DNA from: GAS188 sp044445965
Lineage (GTDB): Bacteria > Pseudomonadota > Alphaproteobacteria > Rhizobiales > Beijerinckiaceae
DNA: 64,000 bases
Assembly: GCA_044445965.1 (NCBI GenBank)
Contig: JBIOEJ010000009.1
Span: forward strand, 1-64,000
Direction of reading: 5' to 3'
Below the pieces are notes generated by a model. It ran no database searches and had not been told where the DNA came from. It saw only the letters and a program-made list of their open reading frames with translations. Within the stretch, counting starts at the first letter, position 1. Each line of letters begins with the position of its first letter. Made by a program: the position numbers and the translations under genes. Below, piece by piece: positions 9,423-18,200 of the stretch.

Positions 9423-10610
9423 ATGATGCGCGAGCGCACGCAGGTCGGTATCGTCGGGGCGGGTCCAGCCGGGCTGCTTTTGTCGCATCTCCTGCATCTT
9501 CAGGGCATCGAATCGATCGTCATCGAGCTCAGGAGCCGCGCCTATGTGGAGAACCGCGTGCGCGCCGGCGTGCTCGAGCAGGGCAGCGTCGATACCCTGC
9601 GGGAAGCCGGTCTCGATGGGAGGCTCAAGCGCGAGGGCCTCGTGCACGAAGGCATCCAGATCCAGATCGAGCAGCGTCGGCACCGTCTCGACCTCAAGCA
9701 ATTGACCGGCGGCAAGGCGATCACCGTCTATGGCCAGCAGGAAGTGGTGAAGGACCTGATCGCGCGGCGTCTCGCCGATGACGGCGCGATCCTGTTCGAG
9801 GCCGAGCACGCCGCGCTCCACGATTTTTCCGGCGACAGGCCGCGCATCACCTTCGCGCAAGCGGGCGAAGCCGGCGAGATCGCCTGCGACTTCATCGCCG
9901 GCTGCGACGGCTTTCACGGCATATGCAGGCCTTCGATCCCCGAGAGCGCGGTCACGGCCTTCGACCGCATCTATCCATTCGCCTGGCTCGGCATTCTCGC
10001 CAAGGCCGCCCCCGCTTCGGAGGAGGTGATCTACGTCAACCACCCGCGCGGCTTCGCGCTTTCCAGCATGCGCTCGCAGGAGATCGCGCGGCTCTATCTG
10101 CAATGCCGGCCTGACGAGAACCTCGAGGAATGGCCGGATGCCCGCATCTGGGAGGAGCTGCACAGGCGCCTGCGGACCGCCGATGGCGACACCGTCCATG
10201 AAGGCGAGGTGCTGGAAAAGGGCGTGACCGGCATGCGGAGCTTCGTCGTCGAGCCGATGCGCCATGGAAGGTTGTTCCTGGCGGGGGACGCCGCCCATAT
10301 CGTGCCGCCGACCGGCGCCAAGGGCATGAACCTCGCCGTCGCCGATGTGCGGGTGCTCGCCCGCGCGCTCGGCGCCCATTACAGCCAACAGCGCTCGGAT
10401 CTCCTCGACGCTTATTCGGAAACCTGCTTGAAGCGGGTCTGGCGCGCCGAGCATTTCTCCTGGTTCATGACCTCGATGCTGCACAAATTCCCGGACGAGG
10501 ACGGTTTCGGCCAAAGGCTGCAACGCTCGCAGCTCGACTATGTCGTAAGCTCGCAAGCGGCGGCGCGCAGCCTCGCGGAGAACTATGTCGGGCTGCCGTT
10601 CACCGAGTGA
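9423..10610 (+). CDS. pobA: 4-hydroxybenzoate 3-monooxygenase
   Basis: This is a 395-residue FAD monooxygenase, the family's usual length (about 390-395). It converts 4-hydroxybenzoate to protocatechuate using NADPH and O2. Visible motifs: FAD GxGxxG (VGIVGAGPAGLLLSHLL), the DG motif (FIAGCDGFHGICRPSIP), the substrate-binding region with Ser and Arg in SSMRSQE, and the FAD-ribityl GD motif (FLAGDAAHIVPPTGAKGMNL). Two adjacent ATGs at 9423 and 9426 give the start. It is divergent from the dehydrogenase (gap 105 bases). No protocatechuate dioxygenase is in the window. The following DUF3237 gene may be co-transcribed. Confidence 0.93.
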   Translation: MMRERTQVGIVGAGPAGLLLSHLLHLQGIESIVIELRSRAYVENRVRAGVLEQGSVDTLREAGLDGRLKREGLVHEGIQIQIEQRRHRLDLKQLTGGKAITVYGQQEVVKDLIARRLADDGAILFEAEHAALHDFSGDRPRITFAQAGEAGEIACDFIAGCDGFHGICRPSIPESAVTAFDRIYPFAWLGILAKAAPASEEVIYVNHPRGFALSSMRSQEIARLYLQCRPDENLEEWPDARIWEELHRRLRTADGDTVHEGEVLEKGVTGMRSFVVEPMRHGRLFLAGDAAHIVPPTGAKGMNLAVADVRVLARALGAHYSQQRSDLLDAYSETCLKRVWRAEHFSWFMTSMLHKFPDEDGFGQRLQRSQLDYVVSSQAAARSLAENYVGLPFTE

Positions 10611-10651
10611 GTCTGCGGCAGCGGCGGCATGTCGTAGGAGGCGTCGGTCCC

Positions 10652-11119
10652 ATGTCCGTTCTTCCCGCGCCCAGGCTCGAGCACGTCGCCGATCTTGCGA
10701 TCGAGATCGCGCAGGCGATCGAGGTCGGCGAGACGGGGATCGGCGAGAGGCGGGTCATCCCGATCATCGGCGGCACGGTGAAGGGCAAGCGCCTCAATGG
10801 CCGCATCATGCCGGCGGGCGCCGATTTCCAGATCATCCGGGCGACCGGCATCGCCGAGCTCGTGGCCTCTTATGTGATCGAGGCCGACAACGGCGCGCTC
10901 ATCCATATCGAGAACACCGGCATCCGCCATGGCCCGCCGGAGCTGATCGCCAAGCTTCGCCGCGGCGAGGAGGTCGATCCGAGCCTCATCTATTTCCGCA
11001 CCGCGCCGCGCTTCGAGACGGCATCGCTCGAGCACGCCTTCCTCATGCGCCATCTCTTCATCGGCATCGGCGCCCGCTTCCCGACGAGCGTCGCGCTCGG
11101 GGTGTGGATGGTGCTCTGA
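10652..11119 (+). CDS. DUF3237 family protein
   Basis: This is a 155-residue soluble protein matching the DUF3237 (UPF0311) family: VLPAPRLEHVADLAIEIAQA at the start, IPIIGGTVKGKRLNGRIMPA in the middle and RTAPRFETAS near the end. The fold is a beta barrel; no reaction is established. Such genes often sit beside aromatic- or heteroaromatic-catabolism genes, as here behind pobA. The ATG at 10652 is preceded by GTAGGAGG; an in-frame GTG at 10607 overlapping the pobA stop is possible but weaker. It converges on the ABC operon with 27 bases between. Confidence 0.8.
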   Translation: MSVLPAPRLEHVADLAIEIAQAIEVGETGIGERRVIPIIGGTVKGKRLNGRIMPAGADFQIIRATGIAELVASYVIEADNGALIHIENTGIRHGPPELIAKLRRGEEVDPSLIYFRTAPRFETASLEHAFLMRHLFIGIGARFPTSVALGVWMVL

Positions 11120-11146
11120 GGAGCGGCGACGGTGGGGAGCCTCGCC

Positions 11147-11932
11147 TCAGGCATCCGGCAACTGCCATATCATCGACAGGATTCTTTCTCGCATCGCAAC
11201 GAATTCCGGGCTCGACTTGATGGCGCGGATATCTCTTTCCCCTTGCTGGCGCGCGAACGGGCAAGGAATCCGCTCGATGATCCGCCCCGGACGCGGCGAC
11301 ATGACGACGACGAGCGTGCCGAGATAGACGGCCTCCTCGACGCTATGCGTGATGAAGACGACCGTCGTCTCGCCGCGCCGCCAGACGGCGTGCAACTCCT
11401 CTTGCATCTTCTCACGCGTCAGAGCGTCGAGCGCGCCGAAGGGTTCGTCCATCAGCAGCAGCTTGGGATCGTTGCACAGCGCGCGTACGATGGCGAGGCG
11501 CTGCTGCATGCCGCCCGACAGCTCGTAAGGGTAGCGATTGCGGAAGTCCCAAAGGCCGACGAGCCTCAGCCATTGCTCGACGGTCTTGGCCCGCTCGGTC
11601 CGGCCCATGCCTCGCACCATCGGACCGAATCCGGCATTGGCGCCGACATTCATCCAAGGGAACAGCGCCGGTTGCTGGAACACGACGCCGCGGTCGGGCG
11701 AAGGGCCGCGCACCTGAGCGCCGCCCACCGAGACGGTTCCGGAGCTCGGCTCCAGGAACCCGGCCAATGTCTGCAAGAGCGTGGTCTTGCCGCAGCCCGA
11801 CGGCCCGACGATGCAGATGAAATCGCCTCGCTCGAAGCTGAGCGAGGCGTGATCGAGTGCCTGAACCGCGTTGGCGTCTTTGCCGTATCGGACGCAAACG
11901 TTGTCGAGGACGACGAAGTCGGAAGCGCTCAT
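11147..11932 (-). CDS. ABC importer ATPase, NitT/SsuB/TauB type
   Basis: This is a 261-residue ATPase of the nitrate/sulfonate/taurine group. Walker A GPSGCGKTT, Q-loop VVFQQPALFPWMNV (the W is typical of SsuB/TauB), signature LSGGMQQRLAIVRAL, Walker B LLLMDEPFGALDALTRE, and FITHSVEEA are present. It overlaps the binding-protein stop by 4 bases and is last in the minus-strand operon permease-permease-binding protein-ATPase. The cargo is unknown; family members carry nitrate, sulfonates, thiamine precursors or aromatic acids. Confidence 0.9.
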   Translation of the reverse strand: MSASDFVVLDNVCVRYGKDANAVQALDHASLSFERGDFICIVGPSGCGKTTLLQTLAGFLEPSSGTVSVGGAQVRGPSPDRGVVFQQPALFPWMNVGANAGFGPMVRGMGRTERAKTVEQWLRLVGLWDFRNRYPYELSGGMQQRLAIVRALCNDPKLLLMDEPFGALDALTREKMQEELHAVWRRGETTVVFITHSVEEAVYLGTLVVVMSPRPGRIIERIPCPFARQQGERDIRAIKSSPEFVAMRERILSMIWQLPDA

Positions 11933-12978
11933 CCGATCGCTTTGGCAAGGAGGCTGGTATTGATCGCCTTCTCGAAGACCGCAAGGTCGGGCGAGGAGCG
12001 GATGCTCTTTTGCGCCACGAGGAAGTCGGCGGTGTCCTTCATGACCTTGGCGAACTTGCCCGGCTTGCCGGGCTCGCCGAGCCAGGCCGGGGTGAGCTGT
12101 TGCTTCAGCGCAATGAAGTCGTATTCGGCCATATCGGCCTTGGCGACCGCGGCGGTGACGCCCGCATATTTTCCGACGAGCGCCGATGATTCATCGACCT
12201 TCGCCGTGTACATGTCGAGCGACCGCCCGTAGGCGGCGAGCATCGCCGCGACGAGCTCCGGGGAAGCCGCGTTGAGCGCGGTCCGGGAGATGATGACATC
12301 GGCGATGACGTAGCCCGCAGCCTCGAGCTTGTCGTAGGTCTTGTACACCTCTCCGCCGTTTTCCAGGAGCTTGGATTTCGCGGGGCTCCAGATATAGCCG
12401 GCATCGATGTCGCCTCGCGTCCAGGCCGCCACGAGCGCGTCGCCGCGCAGATCGAGGACGGTGACGTCGCGCTCGGTCAGGTTGTTCGTCTTCAGGAATC
12501 CGAGCAGCCTGAAATGCGAGGTCGAGCCGAAAGGCGTCGCAACCTTCTTGCCCTTGAAGTCCGCCGGCGTCTTGATGTTGGCGGATTTGCGGACGGTCAT
12601 CTCCTCGGCCGGACCGATATTGTCCATCATGGCCACGACTTCATAAGGGATGCCCTGGGCAATGCCCGCCGCCGTCGGCGACGAGCCGATGCCGTAGCCG
12701 ACATCGATGCTTCCCGCGGCGACACCCGTATTGATCTCGGCGCCGCTGCTGACCTCGATCCAGTTCACCTTGGTCTTGGCGAGATCCTGGACCCAGCCCT
12801 CGCCCTTGGCGATCATGAAGGGGCTGGTGCTCAGGAAGAAGGCGACATTGACCTGCGGCGGCAAGGCCGCCTTGGCGAAGCGAGGCGAGGCGAGGACGGC
12901 GGCGAGGCTCGCCCCCATCGTCTGCAAGAAGCCGCGGCGCCCGATTATCGGGAGCGAATGGTGCTTGTCGTCAATCAC
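11929..12978 (-). CDS. ABC substrate-binding protein, NMT1/TauA type
   Basis: This is a 349-residue periplasmic binding protein. It has a twin-arginine leader (IGRRGFLQTMGASLAAVLAS) and the NMT1-family body: VNVAFFLSTSPFMIAKGEGW near residue 48, IDVGYGIGSSPTAAGIAQG (ligand loop), FKGKKVATPFGSTSHF, and DLRGDALVAAWTRGDIDAGY. It supplies ligand to the permeases at 12992-14535. The DVGYG-gxxP motif is that of TauA/SsuA/ThiY-like proteins; the specific ligand is not readable. It starts 13 bases after the upstream permease stop. Confidence 0.88.
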   Translation of the reverse strand: MIDDKHHSLPIIGRRGFLQTMGASLAAVLASPRFAKAALPPQVNVAFFLSTSPFMIAKGEGWVQDLAKTKVNWIEVSSGAEINTGVAAGSIDVGYGIGSSPTAAGIAQGIPYEVVAMMDNIGPAEEMTVRKSANIKTPADFKGKKVATPFGSTSHFRLLGFLKTNNLTERDVTVLDLRGDALVAAWTRGDIDAGYIWSPAKSKLLENGGEVYKTYDKLEAAGYVIADVIISRTALNAASPELVAAMLAAYGRSLDMYTAKVDESSALVGKYAGVTAAVAKADMAEYDFIALKQQLTPAWLGEPGKPGKFAKVMKDTADFLVAQKSIRSSPDLAVFEKAINTSLLAKAIG

Positions 12979-12991
12979 GATGCAGGTCCTT

Positions 12992-13762
12992 CTATTTGCC
13001 GGCCCAGTGAACGGCGCGCCGCTCGACGGTCAAAAGCAGACGGTCGAGCGCTATCCCCATCAGGCCGATGATGAAGATGCCGACGAAAACATAGTCCGAG
13101 CGCAGGAAGCGCCCGGCATCGACGATCATCCAGCCGATGCCCGAGCTTCCAGCGATGATCTCGGCGGCGATCAGTGTCCCGTAGACGATGCCGACGGCGA
13201 GCCGCGCGCCGGTGAAGATTTCCGCCAGCGCCGACGGAAACACCACATAGCGGAAAATCTGCCAGCGGCTGGCGCCGAGCGCCTGAGCCGCCTGCACCCG
13301 CGTCGCGGAGACGTTGCGCACGCCGTCGCGCGCCGCGACCGCCGCGACCGGCAGCGCCGTGAGGAACAACAAGGTGATCTTCGAGGTCTCGCCGATGCCG
13401 AGCCAGATGATCAGCAGCACGAGATAGGCGAGCTGCGGCAAGGGCCTCAGGAATTCGATGAAGGGCGTGCTGAGCGCGTCGATCAAGGGCACATAACCCA
13501 TCAGCAGGCCGAGCCATGTTCCGACGAGCGCGCCGAGCCCGAATCCGACGAGCACCCGCCACATGCTGTCGCCGATGTGCTCCGCCAGCGTGCGGCTCTT
13601 GTAGCCCTCCTGAACGAGGTCGGTCAGCGCCGACCAAAGCTCGCCCGGTCCCGGCATGAACAGGTCGCTGACGGCTCCCGTCAGCGTGAACGCCAGCCAG
13701 GCCGCCAACACGATCGAGATGCTGGCGGCGGTCATGATCCACGGCGCTCGCATCCGCTTCAT
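12992..13762 (-). CDS. ABC permease B, SsuC/TauC type
   Basis: This is a 256-residue six-helix permease. It has the family's segments FMPGPGELWSALTDL, FIEFLRPLPQLAYLVLLIIW, the docking loop VQAAQALGASRWQIFRYVVF, and GSSGIGWMIVDAGRFLRSDY. It starts (ATG at 13762) inside the stop of the preceding permease, an ATGA overlap. It is a paralogue of that permease (13759-14535), not a copy: similarity is in the motifs, while many membrane positions differ. Together they probably make a heterodimeric channel. Confidence 0.88.
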   Translation of the reverse strand: MKRMRAPWIMTAASISIVLAAWLAFTLTGAVSDLFMPGPGELWSALTDLVQEGYKSRTLAEHIGDSMWRVLVGFGLGALVGTWLGLLMGYVPLIDALSTPFIEFLRPLPQLAYLVLLIIWLGIGETSKITLLFLTALPVAAVAARDGVRNVSATRVQAAQALGASRWQIFRYVVFPSALAEIFTGARLAVGIVYGTLIAAEIIAGSSGIGWMIVDAGRFLRSDYVFVGIFIIGLMGIALDRLLLTVERRAVHWAGK

Positions 13763-14535
13763 TCGCTCCCTCGCCAATGGATCAGCCTCAGGTCGATTTC
13801 GAGCAATGCGCGGCTCAGCGCCATGCCGAACAGCCCGAGCAGGATGATGCATAGAAGGATGACGTCGTTGCGCAGGAAGCGGCTCGCCGAGAACACCATC
13901 CAGCCGAGCCCATTGCTCGCGGCCATCAGTTCCGCCGCCACGACGCTCGAAAAGGCGCCAGCGAGCGCGATCCGTAGGCCCGTAAAGATCATCGACAGGG
14001 CGGAAGGGAAGGTCACGAAGCAAAAGATCTGCCAGGACGACGCGCCCATGGCGCGCGCGACCTGGATGCGCTGCCGGCTGACCTGCCGCACCCCGGCCAT
14101 GGCGGCGCTGGTGATGGTCGGAAAGGCGCCCATGAACAACAGCACGATCTTGGACAGGTCGCCGGTGCCGAACCAGAGGATCAGCAGCACCAGATAGGAG
14201 AGGGGCGGAAGCGGCCGCAGGAACTGGATGATGTAATCGACCGACGCGGCCGTCAGCCGGTTCGTGCCCATCCACAGTCCGAGCGGAATGCCCGTCACCG
14301 CCGCCGCCCCGAACCCGACCAGGCACCGCCCCAGGGTCGCAACGATGTTTTCCGATAAGGTCGTCTCTCGATAGCCGTTCTCGAGGATATCGAAGAAGGC
14401 CGCCAGCACCTCTTGGGGGCTCGCGAGCAAATCGGGCGAAACGAGATTGAAGGCGCGCAGTGCGTACCAGACGCTCAAGCCGGCCAGCACCGATGCTGTC
14501 CCGGCGACAAAGCTCCAGCGGCGCCCAAGATCCAA
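13759..14535 (-). CDS. ABC permease A, SsuC/TauC type
   Basis: This is a 258-residue permease, first gene of its operon. It has VSPDLLASPQEVLAAFFDIL, FLRPLPPLSYLVLLILWFGT, the docking loop IQVARAMGASSWQIFCFVTF and ASNGLGWMVFSASRFLRNDV. The start chosen is a TTG at 14535 with the ribosome site GGGAGGAAACGC immediately before it; no ATG gives a better N-terminus, and the frame continues upstream into non-membrane sequence. Divergent from the TRAP transporter (229-base gap holding both promoters). Having two permease genes in a NitT/TauT operon is less usual, as most encode one that homodimerises. Confidence 0.85.
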   Translation of the reverse strand: MDLGRRWSFVAGTASVLAGLSVWYALRAFNLVSPDLLASPQEVLAAFFDILENGYRETTLSENIVATLGRCLVGFGAAAVTGIPLGLWMGTNRLTAASVDYIIQFLRPLPPLSYLVLLILWFGTGDLSKIVLLFMGAFPTITSAAMAGVRQVSRQRIQVARAMGASSWQIFCFVTFPSALSMIFTGLRIALAGAFSSVVAAELMAASNGLGWMVFSASRFLRNDVILLCIILLGLFGMALSRALLEIDLRLIHWRGSE

Positions 14536-14770
14536 GCGTTTCCTCCCGGCCCCACGCTTTTCGGATGGTCGTGTTCCGAACGCAATTCCGATGCCAAGAA
14601 AGGGTAGGTTGCAGTGAAACGCAAGCCCCAAGCGGCGGCGGACCCTCGCCGCAACGCCAGCTTGACGCCGCGCGCCCGCTGCCGATAGCTTTTCCACGAG
14701 GCAAAGCCGGAAGATCGAGAGCATTGGGGCAGGTGCCGCAGGGCTCGAGCGCGGCCAAGGGAGGATGACG

Positions 14771-15793
14771 ATGACGATGACGAAGACCTTCGCGATCGCT
14801 CTGACGGCATTGCTGGCCGCCGCCACGCCCGCCTCGGCGCAGGACAAGCCGGTGATGCTCAAGCTCTCCCATTGGGTGCCGCCTTCCCATCCCTTGCAGA
14901 AGGCGATTCAGGATTGGGCCGAGGACGTGAAGAAGGAATCGGGCGGCACCATCACCTATGCGGTGTTCCCGTCGGAGCAGCTCGGCAAGGCCTTCGACCA
15001 TTACGACATGGCCCGCGACGGCATCGCCGATTTCACCTATGTGAACCCCGGCTATCAGCCGGGCCGCTTCCCCGTCATCGCGGCCGGCGAGCTGCCGTTC
15101 CTGATCTCCGATGCCCATACCGGCTCGGCCGCGCTCGACGCCTGGTATCGGCCATATGCGGCCCAGGAGATGAAGGACGTGCATTATTGCTTCGCCTTCG
15201 TCCATGATCCGGGCGCGCTGCACGCCAAGAAGAAGATCGTGCTGCCCTCCGAGATCAGCGGCATGAAGATCAGGCCGGCCAACGCCACGATCGGCGCCTT
15301 CGTCGTCTCGCTCGGCGGCACCAATGTCCAGGCTTCGGCGCCTGAATCACGCGATGCGCTGGAGCGCGGCGTTGCCGACGCGCTCACCTTCCCCTGGGGT
15401 TCGGTGGTGCTGTTCGGCATCGATAAGGTGGTGAAGTTCCATATGGATGTGCCGCTCTACGTGACGACCTTCACCTGGGTCATGAACAAGAAGGTTTATG
15501 ACGACATGTCGGCGACGCAGAAGAAGGCGATCGACGACCATTGCACCACCGAATGGGCGCAGCGCTTCGCCGGTCCCTGGGCGGATTTCGAGCATGCGGG
15601 CCGCGACAAGATCAAGGCCGAGGCCGGCCATGAGGTCTATCCTCTGACCGCCGATCAAGTGGCGGCCTGGCGCAAGGCGGCCGAGCCCCTGAAGGCGAAA
15701 TGGGTGGAGGGCGCGAGGAAAGCCGGCATCGATCCCGACAAGGCCTTCGCCGGTCTGATGGCGGCGCTCGAGAAATACAAGGCCGGCTTCTGA
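14771..15793 (+). CDS. TRAP transporter binding protein DctP
   Basis: This is a periplasmic protein of about 340 residues. It has a Sec signal peptide (KTFAIALTALLAAATPASA, cut after ASA) and the DctP body: LKLSHWVPPSHPLQKAIQDW, the FPSEQLGK segment, the ligand-binding region MKIRPANATIGAFVVSLGGT (Arg in KIRP is the usual carboxylate anchor), and FHMDVPLYVTTFTWVMNKKV. The family binds organic acids. Three ATGs lie in a repeat (14765, 14771, 14777); AAGGGAGG ends 6 bases before 14771, which is preferred. It starts a TRAP operon with a MarR gene at the end. Confidence 0.92.
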   Translation: MTMTKTFAIALTALLAAATPASAQDKPVMLKLSHWVPPSHPLQKAIQDWAEDVKKESGGTITYAVFPSEQLGKAFDHYDMARDGIADFTYVNPGYQPGRFPVIAAGELPFLISDAHTGSAALDAWYRPYAAQEMKDVHYCFAFVHDPGALHAKKKIVLPSEISGMKIRPANATIGAFVVSLGGTNVQASAPESRDALERGVADALTFPWGSVVLFGIDKVVKFHMDVPLYVTTFTWVMNKKVYDDMSATQKKAIDDHCTTEWAQRFAGPWADFEHAGRDKIKAEAGHEVYPLTADQVAAWRKAAEPLKAKWVEGARKAGIDPDKAFAGLMAALEKYKAGF

Positions 15794-15806
15794 TCAGGGG
15801 CCGCGC

Positions 15807-16346
15807 GTGCAAAGCCTCTCCGGCGCGGCCGCGCCCGCGCCGCGCAGCCTCATGGACCGCTTCATCGACGGCATCGAGCTGATCGCCGCGATCTTCGTCG
15901 GTCTCGTCGCGGCCGACACCTTCATCTCGGTGCTGTTGCGGAAGTTCTTCTCGACTGCGATCCCCGACAGCTATGATTTCGGCCGCATGCTGCTCGGCAT
16001 CCTGATCTTCTGGGGGATCGCAGCGACGAGCTATCGCGGCACGCACATCACCGTCGATCTCGTCTGGTCCTCGGTATCGCCGAAATACCAGCGCGTCATC
16101 GACATCTTCGCGACCCTTGTCCTCCTGTTCGTCGTGACCATGCAGACGGCGACGCTGTTCGACAAGGTGGCGCAGACGCGGGCCGACAACGTGCTGACCT
16201 ATGATCTGCATTTGCCGACCTGGCCGTTCTTCGCGGTGGCCTGGGCCGGCGACGTCTCGGCGGTGCTGCTGATCGCCATCCGCACCTGGAGGCTCATTTT
16301 CCAACCTTGGAGCTTTGCCCGCGAGCCGCTGAAGCCGGTGGAATGA
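15807..16346 (+). CDS. TRAP transporter small permease DctQ
   Basis: This is a 179-residue membrane protein with four helices, including LIAAIFVGLVAADTFISVLL, MLLGILIFWGIAATSYRGTH and IFATLVLLFVVTMQ. It matches DctQ, the small subunit of TRAP importers. The GTG start at 15807 follows an AGGGG site. It lies 13 bases after dctP and overlaps dctM by 4 bases. It works with DctM to couple ion entry to ligand uptake. Confidence 0.9.
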   Translation: MQSLSGAAAPAPRSLMDRFIDGIELIAAIFVGLVAADTFISVLLRKFFSTAIPDSYDFGRMLLGILIFWGIAATSYRGTHITVDLVWSSVSPKYQRVIDIFATLVLLFVVTMQTATLFDKVAQTRADNVLTYDLHLPTWPFFAVAWAGDVSAVLLIAIRTWRLIFQPWSFAREPLKPVE

Positions 16347-17641
16347 GCCCCGACGCCGTCGCCATCACCGGCTTCATCGTGCTGTTCGCACTGATGCTGC
16401 TGCGCGTCCCCGTCGGCATGGCGATGGGCCTCGTCGGGGTCACGGGCTTCGGTTACATCGTGGGCTCCGGGCCGGCACTCAAGCTCGTCGGCCAGACCTC
16501 GATGCGGACGGTGACCGACTACACCTTCGGCGTCATCCCGATGTTCCTGCTCATGGGCGCATTCGTCTCGGCCTCCGGCATCAGCCGCGAATTGTTCCGC
16601 GCCGCCAACACTTTCGTCGGTCACCGCAAAGGCGGGCTCGGCGTCGCCACCATCGCGGCTTGCGCGGGGTTCGCGGCGATTTCCGGCTCCTCGGTCGCGA
16701 CGGCGGCGACCTTCTCGACCGTCGCCTATCCGGAGATGCGCCGCTACGGCTATCCGCAATCCTTCGCCACCGGGGTGATCGCGGCCGGCGGCACGCTCGG
16801 CGCCATGCTGCCGCCTTCGACCGTGCTCGCCGTCTACGGCCTCATCACCCAGCAGGATATCGGCAAGCTCTTCGTCGCCGGCATCTTGCCCGGCCTCCTC
16901 GCCATCTCGATGCATATGATGACGATCGGCGTGATCGGCCTGGTGCGGCCGAAATTCCTGCCCGCGGGTCCACGCAGCGGCTGGTCCGAGCGCCTCATGG
17001 GCCTGCGTGACGTCTGGGCGCCGCTGCTGCTCTTCGCCTTCGTCATCGGGGGCCTCTATGGCGGCGTGTTCACGCCGACGGAAGCGGGCGGCATGGGGGC
17101 GGGCGGCGCCTTCCTCATCGGCGTCTTGCGCGGCCGGCTGTCACGCGCGGCGATCCGCTCGTCGCTCTTGCAGGCGACGCGCACCGCGGCCGCCGTCTTC
17201 ACCGTGCTGATCGGAGCGCTGCTGTTCGGCTATTTCCTCACGGTGACGCAGGTGCCCCAGAAGATCACCGAGTTCATGACCGGCCTCGGCGTCGGCCCTT
17301 ACGGGGTGCTGGCGCTGATCATGCTGATGTATCTCGTGCTCGGCTGCCTGATGGACGCCATGGCGATGATCATCTTGACGGTGCCGATCATCTTCCCGGT
17401 GGTCACCGCGCTCGGCTTCGACCCCATCTGGTTCGGCATCATCATCGTCATGACGGTCGAGCTCGGCCTCATCCACCCTCCCGTCGGCATGAACGTCTTC
17501 GTCATCAAGAGCGTCGTGAAGGACGTGAAATTCTCGACCATCTTCGCGGGCGTCATCCCGTTCATCATCACCGACCTGATCCGCCTCGGGATCCTGATCG
17601 CGCTGCCGATCATCGCGACTTATCTGCCGAGCCGGATGTGA
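16343..17641 (+). CDS. TRAP transporter large permease DctM
   Basis: This is a 432-residue membrane protein with 11-12 helices, the ion-coupled channel of a TRAP importer. Recognisable segments: VIPMFLLMGAFVSASGISRE, ISGSSVATAATFSTVAYPEM, GVIAAGGTLGAMLPPSTVLA, FTPTEAGGMGAGGAF, and IHPPVGMNVFVIKS. The ATG at 16343 overlaps the DctQ stop (ATGA); a longer reading from 16307 lies inside DctQ. The MarR gene begins 4 bases after the stop, so regulator and transporter share a transcript. Confidence 0.93.
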   Translation: MSPDAVAITGFIVLFALMLLRVPVGMAMGLVGVTGFGYIVGSGPALKLVGQTSMRTVTDYTFGVIPMFLLMGAFVSASGISRELFRAANTFVGHRKGGLGVATIAACAGFAAISGSSVATAATFSTVAYPEMRRYGYPQSFATGVIAAGGTLGAMLPPSTVLAVYGLITQQDIGKLFVAGILPGLLAISMHMMTIGVIGLVRPKFLPAGPRSGWSERLMGLRDVWAPLLLFAFVIGGLYGGVFTPTEAGGMGAGGAFLIGVLRGRLSRAAIRSSLLQATRTAAAVFTVLIGALLFGYFLTVTQVPQKITEFMTGLGVGPYGVLALIMLMYLVLGCLMDAMAMIILTVPIIFPVVTALGFDPIWFGIIIVMTVELGLIHPPVGMNVFVIKSVVKDVKFSTIFAGVIPFIITDLIRLGILIALPIIATYLPSRM

Positions 17642-17645
17642 GCCG

Positions 17646-18086
17646 ATGGCGACCGAGGACGAGCCCCATGATGGGCCCTATGTGCTGGAAGCGCAGATCG
17701 GCCATCTCCTGCGCCGCGCCCATCAGCGCCATGTGGCGATCTTCCTCGAGGCCATGGGCGAGGACGGTCCGACGCCCACCCAGTTCGCCGCGCTCGTGAA
17801 GCTCGCCGACGCTGGCGAGCTCTCCCAGAACCGCCTCGGCCGCCTGACCGCCATGGACCCCGCGACCATCAAGGGCGTCGTGGCGCGGCTGGTCGAGCGC
17901 GGCCTCGTCGAGCGCGCCTCCGATCCGAAGGATCAGCGCCGCGTCGCCTTGCGTCTGAGTGCCGAAGGGCGCGGGCTCGTTTCTCGCCTGATCGAGAAGG
18001 CCCGAGCCGCGACGGCCGCGACGCTCGAGCCGCTGCCGCCGGGCGAACGACGCCGCCTGATCGCGCTCCTGAACCGGATCGCTTGA
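17646..18086 (+). CDS. MarR-family regulator
   Basis: This is a 146-residue winged-helix regulator. The HTH core (PTPTQFAALVKLADAGELSQ, then the recognition helix LTAMDPATIKGVVARLVERG) and the wing (ASDPKDQRRVALRLSAEG) are canonical, and the C-terminal helices make a dimer. MarR proteins usually repress catabolic or efflux genes and are released by aromatic ligands. It is co-transcribed with the TRAP genes. A palindromic site 66-87 bases past its stop, just before the flavoprotein gene, is its most likely operator. It is likely the switch for the 14.8-24.7 kb island. Confidence 0.9.
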   Translation: MATEDEPHDGPYVLEAQIGHLLRRAHQRHVAIFLEAMGEDGPTPTQFAALVKLADAGELSQNRLGRLTAMDPATIKGVVARLVERGLVERASDPKDQRRVALRLSAEGRGLVSRLIEKARAATAATLEPLPPGERRRLIALLNRIA

Positions 18087-18151
18087 GGCGCTTCCCTCGC
18101 GGGAGCACATCGCCTATTTACCCGGATTGCAGGCGGCTCGCGGTTTTGCTA

Positions 18152-18173
18152 GTTTGTTCGTATACAAACGAAC
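18152..18173. promoter_or_regulatory. Candidate MarR operator, two overlapping palindromes
   Basis: Two 18-base inverted repeats overlap by 14 bases: GTTTGT-N6-ACAAAC (18152-18169) and GTTCGT-N6-ACGAAC (18156-18173), with a TATAC centre. It ends 27 bases before the flavoprotein ATG, a place where a repressor would block transcription. MarR operators are often AT-centred 16-20 base palindromes of this kind; the match to the regulator at 17646 is inferred from position. Confidence 0.55.
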
Positions 18174-18200
18174 CCGGCCGTCATCGACGGAGTTTGCTCG

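Noticed and set aside
12992..15223. One very long minus-strand frame covering both a permease and upstream sequence
   Set aside because: Only the last 256 codons are permease; the rest is out-of-frame translation of the other permease and the TRAP gene region.
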